A DNA stretch of 64,000 nt from JAIWNK01 sp964453115 (GTDB lineage: Bacteria > Chloroflexota > Anaerolineae > Anaerolineales > Anaerolineaceae), in NCBI GenBank assembly GCA_964453115.1, contig CAYVRT010000020.1, positions 1 to 64,000 of the forward strand. Direction: 5' to 3'. Under the pieces are notes generated by a model, which saw only the letters and a list, made by a program, of their open reading frames with translations, had not been told where the DNA came from and did not search any database. A program made the translations under genes and the position numbers. Shown one piece after another: positions 58,946 through 64,000 of this stretch. Every line of letters begins with the position of its first letter. Position 1 is the first letter of the stretch.

Positions 58946-59422
58946 ATGGCGCATTTGTTTTCCCCCTGGCGAATGAACTATATTATGAAAACTGAAAAAC
59001 CGGATGGATGTGTATTTTGTCTGGCGCAGCAGCAAGCAGATGGCCCACAGAACCTGATTCTGGCGCGCGGGCAAGCGGTGTTTGTCATCCTCAACCGCTA
59101 CCCCTACACCACCGGGCATTTGATGGTTGTCCCCCATGCCCATGTTGCCAGCCTGGATGAACTACCGCCAGAGGTGCGAGCAGAGCTAATGGAAGAAGCC
59201 AACCATGCCGTGCGCACCCTGCAAGCAGTTTACCATCCCCAGGCCTTCAACCTTGGCATCAACCTCGGCACAGCCGCTGGCGCCGGCGTAGCCGAACACC
59301 TCCACTTCCACATCGTGCCGCGCTGGAGTGGCGACAACAACTTCATGGGCGTCGTTGGTGAAACGCGCGTCCTGCCCGAAGACCTGGACGAAACCTATCG
59401 GCGTTTAAAGGCCGCCTGGTAA
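58946..59422 (+). CDS. HIT-family nucleotide hydrolase/phosphorylase
   Basis: 158 aa. The HIT triad is HLHFHIVPRW, and GCVFC at residues ~21-25 is half of the zinc site found in Ap4A phosphorylase-like HIT proteins; NRYPYTTGHLMVVPHAHVASL is the conserved base-binding strand pair. It hydrolyses or phosphorolyses dinucleoside polyphosphates such as Ap4A. Cytosolic. Start 58946 would be leaderless; MNYIMK at 58973 is the alternative. Its 3' end overlaps the convergent kinase gene by 18 nt. Confidence 0.92.
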   Translation: MAHLFSPWRMNYIMKTEKPDGCVFCLAQQQADGPQNLILARGQAVFVILNRYPYTTGHLMVVPHAHVASLDELPPEVRAELMEEANHAVRTLQAVYHPQAFNLGINLGTAAGAGVAEHLHFHIVPRWSGDNNFMGVVGETRVLPEDLDETYRRLKAAW

Positions 59423-60451
59423 TTCAACCACAAACTGACTCCCCAGGCCCCGGCCAGGGCTCCGCACCTGCACCTGCCCACCATGCGTCTGAACAATCGC
59501 TTTGACAATTGCCAGCCCCAGGCCACTGCCGCCAGTCTCACGGCTGCGCGACTTATCCGCCCGATAAAAACGGTCAAACACAGCCTGCAAATCAGCCGCA
59601 TCCAATCCATCCCCATCATCTTCCACCGTTAGCAAAACAGCATCACCCACCCGAGCAGCAGATACCCCAATATTTCCGCCCGGTGATGTATGCCGCAAAG
59701 CATTCGATAACAAATTGAACAACACCTGTTGTAAACGCAACGGATCCGCCAACACCTGCAAACCCGGCTCTACCCGCTCGCCCAGCTCAATATTTTTTTC
59801 AACCGCCAGGGGAGCCAATGCCTGCAACAGCTCTGCCAGCCAGGGCTGCAAATCAATGACCGATTTTTCAAGCAGCAACTGCCCCGCTTCTGCCAGCGCA
59901 AGTTCACGCAAATCATTCACCAGCCGAATCAAATGCCGGGTTTGCCCATAGAGATTGGCAATCTCGGCCTCATCCAGCACGTAGATATGATCCAGCACAG
60001 CCCGCAAATTGCCCTCCAACACCGTCAGCGGCGTGCGCAACTCGTGCGAAACATCCGCCATTAACTGATTCCGCAACATTTCAGCCCGTTGTAAATCTGC
60101 CGCCATTTTGTTAAACGTCTGCGCCAACTCGCGCAACTCCTGGCTGCCTTTCTCCGGCACGCGGGCGCTCAAGTCGCCCCGCCCAATCTGCCGCACCGCC
60201 TGCGTCAAACGGCTGACCGGCGCACTGACCACGCCGGCAATCACCGCACCGCCCCCCAGCCCCACCACCAGTGAAAGCCCCATAAATTGCAACAACCGGC
60301 GTTGAATCTCATCCGCACGAGCCGGAAAGGCCCCCTCGCCCGGCGGCTCTGGATGATTGGCATCCAGCGTAATTGCCAGAAACTGCAAAAAAAACACCAG
60401 AAACAACACACCGCCAATCATCAACCCCAGCCGCACCCATAAACGCTTCAT
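59405..60451 (-). CDS. HAMP-containing sensor histidine kinase
   Basis: 348 aa. Two membrane helices (LGLMIGGVLFLVFFLQFLAI and LLQFMGLSLVVGLGGGAVIAGVV) enclose only ~30 external residues. HAMP follows (PVSRLTQAVRQIGRGDLSARVPEKG), then HisKA with LMADVSHELRTPLTVLEGNL, N box VLFNLLSNALRHT, G1 EDDGDGLDAADL and G2 GGSGLGLAIVKAIVQTHGG. All catalytic parts are intact. Its ATG overlaps the TGA of the response regulator gene (ATGA), so the pair is co-translated. The short loop suggests sensing within the membrane. Confidence 0.95.
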   Translation of the reverse strand: MKRLWVRLGLMIGGVLFLVFFLQFLAITLDANHPEPPGEGAFPARADEIQRRLLQFMGLSLVVGLGGGAVIAGVVSAPVSRLTQAVRQIGRGDLSARVPEKGSQELRELAQTFNKMAADLQRAEMLRNQLMADVSHELRTPLTVLEGNLRAVLDHIYVLDEAEIANLYGQTRHLIRLVNDLRELALAEAGQLLLEKSVIDLQPWLAELLQALAPLAVEKNIELGERVEPGLQVLADPLRLQQVLFNLLSNALRHTSPGGNIGVSAARVGDAVLLTVEDDGDGLDAADLQAVFDRFYRADKSRSRETGGSGLGLAIVKAIVQTHGGQVQVRSPGRGLGSQFVVELPGGL

Positions 60452-61155
60452 GCCTCTCCTCCTGTCAGACGATACCCAACCCCATACACAGTTTGAATAT
60501 AACGAGGGCGATCCGGGTCCAGCTCAATCTTGCGGCGCAGATTGCGAATATGGGTATCCAAAGCACGCCCCAGCCCTTCATAAGCATATCCCATCGCTTT
60601 TTCCAGCAAATCATCGCGGGTCAGGGTATAGCCCGGATTTGAAAGAAACACCTCCAACAAATTGAATTCGGTGCGCGTCAACTCCACCGCCTGTTCCTGA
60701 ACCATCAGGGTATGCTGATCCAGATCCAGGCGCAACCCTCCATACGCCAACACATGCGGCACAGCCTCTGGCGATTGATCCAGGCGCACCCGCCGCAGCA
60801 GCGCCTTGACGCGCGCCACCACCTCGCGCGCGTTAAACGGCTTGGTAATGTAATCATCCGCCCCCAATTCCAGCCCAACAATCTTGTCCGTATCCTCCAC
60901 CCGCGCCGTGAGCAAAATGATGGGCGTCGTCACCAGCAAACGGTCCGCTCGAACCAGTTGCATCACCTCCCACCCATCCCGCTTCGGCATCATCAAATCC
61001 AAAATCATCAAATCGGGGTGTTCACGGCGCAACAAATATAGCGCCATTTCCCCATCCGAGGCCGAAAAGGTTTCAAATCCCGATTGTGTCAAATAGGCAC
61101 ACAAGACCCTGACAATTGCCCGGTCATCATCCACCACCAAAACACGTTGCGCCAT
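60448..61155 (-). CDS. OmpR/PhoB-family response regulator
   Basis: 235 aa. The receiver domain has RVLVVDDDRAIVRVLCAYL, the phosphoacceptor in LMILDLMMPKRDGWEV, and ILLTARVEDTDKIVGLELGADDYITKPF. The winged-helix output domain carries LTRTEFNLLEVFLSNPGYTLTRDDLLEKAMGY and VDTHIRNLRRKIE-type recognition (LDTHIRNLRRKIELDPDRPRYIQTVYGVGYRL). The ATG at 61155 follows GGAGG. Cognate partner of the overlapping kinase gene. Confidence 0.96.
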   Translation of the reverse strand: MAQRVLVVDDDRAIVRVLCAYLTQSGFETFSASDGEMALYLLRREHPDLMILDLMMPKRDGWEVMQLVRADRLLVTTPIILLTARVEDTDKIVGLELGADDYITKPFNAREVVARVKALLRRVRLDQSPEAVPHVLAYGGLRLDLDQHTLMVQEQAVELTRTEFNLLEVFLSNPGYTLTRDDLLEKAMGYAYEGLGRALDTHIRNLRRKIELDPDRPRYIQTVYGVGYRLTGGEA

Positions 61156-61319
61156 ACAAACCTCCGTTGCAATTGTCATCATATCAAACAATTCTCAAGA
61201 AAATATGAAGAGAGACCGGCAAATCTGCTCAAGATCTCAACAACGAATCAAGATTTTCTTCAGAATCGTTTGCCATAATCAAGGCCAGCAATCAAAACTT
61301 TTGACCTCAGGAGATTCAA

Positions 61320-62360
61320 ATGAAAAAACAATTGACAAGTTCCGTTCGTTTCGTGCTGAACAGCCTGCTGCTGCTGACCATCCTGCTGCTCAGCGCCTGC
61401 ACTGCAACGGCACCGGCTGCCGCCCCAACCAGCTTGCCAGCCACGCAAGCTGCCGCACCACAAGCAACCAGCACCCCCGCCAGCGTTGTACCGCAACGCG
61501 GCCCCGGCGGTCGCCCGGGCAGCACCAGCACCTTTGCCTCCGTCGCCCCAACCCATTCCGACCTGGCCTATGCCAACCTTTCAGATGCGCAAAAGCTCGA
61601 TCTCTACCTGCCAACCAGCGGCAATGGCCCCTTCCCGCTGGTCATCATGATCCATGGTGGCGGGTTTATGATGGGCGATAAAGCCGATGGAGCCGGTCTG
61701 ACGGGGGTAGATGCCCTGCTATCAGCTGGCTATGCCGTTGCCAGCATCAATTATCGGCTCAGCGGCGAAGCAATCTATCCAGCCCAAATTCATGATGCCA
61801 AGGCCGCTGTGCGCTTCCTGCGGGCCAATGCCAGTCAATACAACCTGGATGCCGACCATTTTGCAGCCTGGGGCGCCTCGGCAGGCGGCAACCTGGCCGC
61901 CTTGCTTGGCACAACCTGCGGCGTCAGTGAATTAGAAGGCGCCGACCTGGGAAACGCCGAAACATCCAGCTGCATCCAGGCAGTCGTAGATTGGTTTGGC
62001 CCGATTGACTTCCTCAAAATGGATGAACAATTCAGCGGCAGCACCTGCCCTCAGACCCATAACGATGCCAATTCTCCCGAATCCATGCTGGTTGGCGCAC
62101 CCATTCAAAGCGTTCCAGACCTGGTCAAAACCACCAACCCCATCCAATACGTAGACGAAAACGACGCCTTCTTCTTCATCGAACATGGCACTGCCGACTG
62201 TAACATCCCGCCCATCCAGGGCCAATTGCTGGCTGAAGCACTGGGCAGCAACAAGGCCACCTACATCCTTTTGGAAGGCGCCGGACATGGCGGTGCGCAG
62301 TTTGAAACAGCCGAAAACTTACAACAGGTAATTGACTTCCTCAATCAACACCTCCAATAA
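61320..62360 (+). CDS. Lipoprotein alpha/beta hydrolase (carboxylesterase, BD-FAE-like)
   Basis: 346 aa. The signal FVLNSLLLLTILLLSAC ends in lipobox LSAC; a ~60-residue linker follows. The catalytic domain has LVIMIHGGGFMMGDK (HGGG oxyanion hole), WGASAGGNLAALLGTTCG (nucleophile Ser in GxSxG), an acid in HGTADCNIPP and the His in EGAGHGGAQF. LDLYLPTSGNGPFPLVIMIHGGG is typical of the feruloyl/acetyl-xylan esterase-like (BD-FAE) group. It likely removes acyl groups from polysaccharides at the surface. GGAG precedes the ATG; a strong terminator follows. Confidence 0.92.
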   Translation: MKKQLTSSVRFVLNSLLLLTILLLSACTATAPAAAPTSLPATQAAAPQATSTPASVVPQRGPGGRPGSTSTFASVAPTHSDLAYANLSDAQKLDLYLPTSGNGPFPLVIMIHGGGFMMGDKADGAGLTGVDALLSAGYAVASINYRLSGEAIYPAQIHDAKAAVRFLRANASQYNLDADHFAAWGASAGGNLAALLGTTCGVSELEGADLGNAETSSCIQAVVDWFGPIDFLKMDEQFSGSTCPQTHNDANSPESMLVGAPIQSVPDLVKTTNPIQYVDENDAFFFIEHGTADCNIPPIQGQLLAEALGSNKATYILLEGAGHGGAQFETAENLQQVIDFLNQHLQ

Positions 62361-62381
62361 CGCCCGCTTCCCCCACACAGG

Positions 62382-62417
62382 CGCTCGCCCTCCCAAGACT
62401 GGAGGGCGAGCGTTTTT
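62382..62417 (+). terminator. Intrinsic terminator of the esterase gene
   Basis: Perfect 12-bp arms CGCTCGCCCTCC (62382-62393) and GGAGGGCGAGCG (62401-62412), 7-nt loop, then five T residues. Confidence 0.95.
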
Positions 62418-62428
62418 CTGGCAAGGGA

Positions 62429-62457
62429 TTGGGAAACTCGCCAAAATATGCTATCAT
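62429..62457 (+). promoter_or_regulatory. Promoter of the right-edge secreted protein gene
   Basis: TTGGGA (62429-62434), 17-nt spacer, TATCAT (62452-62457). It places transcription start near 62464, after the in-frame ATG at 62448, and so supports the TTG start at 62481. Confidence 0.45.
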
Positions 62458-62480
62458 CAAGCCAAGAAAAAAGACCTGCC

Positions 62481-64000
62481 TTGAAACATCATCCTATCTA
62501 CTTGTGCAAGGTGTGGGGGGGAGGGGTTGTTTTTTTGTTGCTGGTGTTCAGCAGCCTGGCACCCGGCCCAGCCCTCGCCCAAACCGAAACCCCCACCAGC
62601 ACACCCACCCCCCATGAAAGGCTCTTCCTGCCGGCCGTTTTGCACCTTGTGCCGCCACCATCCCCGCTCTTCCAGCTCAACAGCAGCCTGTACATGCAAA
62701 CCGTCAGCCCCACGGCCTCCTACAACCTGGGGTGTCAGATGGGAACGCGCGACCTGAACCTGCCCGGCACCCAAAACAGCCTCGCCATCCTGGATTATGG
62801 CCAGGGCTGGGCCGAAAATGGGGTTTGGGGCGTGTGGAATTTTAGCTGGGCCTTCATCCCGGCCAGCCAGGTTGGCAGCTCGGCGCGTGAGTTTGCGCGC
62901 GGCTATTACAATTGCACCGCCAGCGATACCGCCTCGCGCCTGACCCTGGCAATTGGCACAAATAATTTTGGGGCCTATGGTTGCGAAGGCAGCGAAGAAT
63001 GCAAAGACCCGCTGGTGCGCGCCGAGCGGGCCGCGGCACACGGCCAGGTGTGGGCGCAGTTGGTCGCCGATACGCAGCAATGGGTCACCAATCAGGGCCT
63101 CGGCAGCCAGGTGAGCATCGTCGGCGCCAATGACATTGAGCAAACCTGGAACAAACCGGTCGTGGCGCGCGCCTGGGTCAACGCCTATCAGGCCAACAAT
63201 CAGGGCATCCACATCTTCTATAATTACGGCTCCTGCACCAACTGCCCCACCCGGCTCAACCCGGCCCTGCAACCACCCAACGATTGGACGCTGGAAGACC
63301 TGTGGTATGTTTCCTATGGCCTGCCATCCGCCTGGCCGGTGCCAGAAATTTACAACAACAATGGCGTCAATGCCCGTCAATGGGCCTACCTGAGCTACTA
63401 CGCCGTCACACAGCACGGCGCACCGATCCACTTTCCCGCCCTGATGACACAATGGCAGGCCTGTCAACAGGTAGCAGATGCAGAATGCGAAACGCTGGAT
63501 AACACCCCCCAGGAAAGCCACAACCAATTGCTCAGCGAACTGGCCTACTGGCCCGCTACCCGGCAAGAATCACTCGGCTGGGTGACGGATATTTGCTGGA
63601 GCGGACGCAGCCCGGCCTGCGGACAAAACCTGGTTGCACCGCCAGCCAATGGCACGCCATTGGCTCTGCCCCCCAACAAACTGCCCGCACAGCCCGTCTT
63701 CCCTTCCACACCCGCCGCCGCCAAACCGCTTCCGCCCCCCCCCAATTCAGCCGAGCCGCACCAGGCCATGCGCTTCAGCGGACTGCGTCCATCGGCCCTG
63801 CCGCCCATCAGCGCGCAACGCTTCCTGCCCGGCAATGCCTGGGCCGGCTGGGTACAGGGCCGTTATGTGCAGGTCTACGCCGGCGGCAACCCGCTCAACC
63901 CACAACAGGGCAAGCTAATCTATTGGCCCGATGACCCATCCATCCCACCGCAGGTCTTCAACACCGAAAGCGGCGGTGAACTGCGGATTGTGGCAGAAGA
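62481..64000 (+). CDS. Secreted protein of unknown function, 3' end cut by window
   Basis: An open frame of about 506 codons runs through the right edge. From the TTG at 62481 the N-terminus reads MKHHPIYLCKVWGGGVVFLL and continues LVFSSLAPGPALAQ, a signal peptide. RLFLPAVL follows, then a domain with LNLPGTQNSLAILDYGQGWA, ANDIEQTWNKPVVARAWVNAYQ, IHIFYNYGSCTNCP and SYYAVTQHGAPIHFPALMTQ, whose texture suggests a TIM-barrel glycoside-hydrolase-like fold. A Pro-rich linker (~385-420) leads to a second domain at the edge. I cannot name the family. An in-frame ATG at 62448 is upstream of the predicted transcription start. A 369-codon antisense frame here is a shadow. Confidence 0.7.
   Translation, partial: MKHHPIYLCKVWGGGVVFLLLVFSSLAPGPALAQTETPTSTPTPHERLFLPAVLHLVPPPSPLFQLNSSLYMQTVSPTASYNLGCQMGTRDLNLPGTQNSLAILDYGQGWAENGVWGVWNFSWAFIPASQVGSSAREFARGYYNCTASDTASRLTLAIGTNNFGAYGCEGSEECKDPLVRAERAAAHGQVWAQLVADTQQWVTNQGLGSQVSIVGANDIEQTWNKPVVARAWVNAYQANNQGIHIFYNYGSCTNCPTRLNPALQPPNDWTLEDLWYVSYGLPSAWPVPEIYNNNGVNARQWAYLSYYAVTQHGAPIHFPALMTQWQACQQVADAECETLDNTPQESHNQLLSELAYWPATRQESLGWVTDICWSGRSPACGQNLVAPPANGTPLALPPNKLPAQPVFPSTPAAAKPLPPPPNSAEPHQAMRFSGLRPSALPPISAQRFLPGNAWAGWVQGRYVQVYAGGNPLNPQQGKLIYWPDDPSIPPQVFNTESGGELRIVAE

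Noticed and set aside
62457..63566. 369-codon minus-strand frame at the right edge
   Set aside because: The plus strand has a signal peptide, a promoter and a longer open frame running off the window; the minus frame is its shadow.
1..64000. tRNA, rRNA or other structured RNA genes
   Set aside because: No cloverleaf-type sequences with GTTCGAATC-like T-loops and no rRNA-like stretches were recognised by eye; a covariance-model scan would settle this.

Overview
The window looks like chromosome from a GC-rich member of the Chloroflexota, most likely an Anaerolineae-type bacterium. This is inferred from gene content: seven predicted lipoproteins with Pro/Thr-rich linkers, secreted DUF11 and beta-helix proteins with a short C-terminal 'LPxxxK' ending, large TPR/STAND-type ATPases, a NifJ-type pyruvate:ferredoxin oxidoreductase next to a dihydroorotate-dehydrogenase-like protein, and a fused ADP-forming acetyl-CoA synthetase. 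No rRNA, tRNA or CRISPR array was recognised.

Layout. (1) 1-12.7 kb is accessory DNA, visibly more AT-rich than the rest. It starts with a truncated AbiEi-type antitoxin gene and a strong palindromic operator. Next comes a two-gene operon: a 1560-aa protein with LSm-like, cold-shock-like, TPR and STAND-ATPase parts, followed by an ATPase-HEPN protein. I propose this operon as a previously undescribed RNA-directed defence or stress system. Then follow eight small plus-strand genes (DUF5990-like, alpha/beta hydrolase, phosphoribosyltransferase, GNAT, unknowns, a lipoprotein), separated by repeats and at least one good attC-like site. This resembles an integron cassette cluster without an integrase. 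(2) 12.8-15.9 kb holds two overlapping genes for exported proteins. (3) 15.9-18.5 kb is an AT-richer restriction-modification pair (AccI-like nuclease plus adenine methylase). (4) 18.5-28.4 kb has a secreted M28 peptidase, DNA polymerase III delta', an aldo/keto reductase, a SGNH-like lipoprotein, an ADP-forming acetate-CoA ligase, PspC and a CBM9-like lipoprotein. (5) 28-35.7 kb is a minus-strand signalling operon: ATPase-Ser/Thr kinase, membrane-anchored STAND ATPase, PAS-GGDEF protein and a frameshifted small gene. (6) 35.8-42.7 kb is core: rpsU-infA with a structured leader, DHODH-like plus NifJ, Nudix and a LysM lipoprotein. (7) 42.8-51.1 kb carries two receiver/GAF/kinase proteins with degenerate receivers, a baeRF-type release-factor-like protein, and membrane or lipoproteins. 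(8) 51.2-53.2 kb is a DarTG toxin-antitoxin pair. (9) 53.3-64 kb has a beta-helix/DUF11 secreted protein, a NarL-type and an OmpR-type two-component system, a DUF4405 membrane protein, a HIT hydrolase, an esterase lipoprotein and a secreted protein cut by the window edge.

The strongest themes are conflict systems (AbiEi, LSm/HEPN operon, restriction-modification, DarTG) and P-loop ATPase signalling: four proteins in two operons carry related 'xGKSS' STAND/ORC-like modules.
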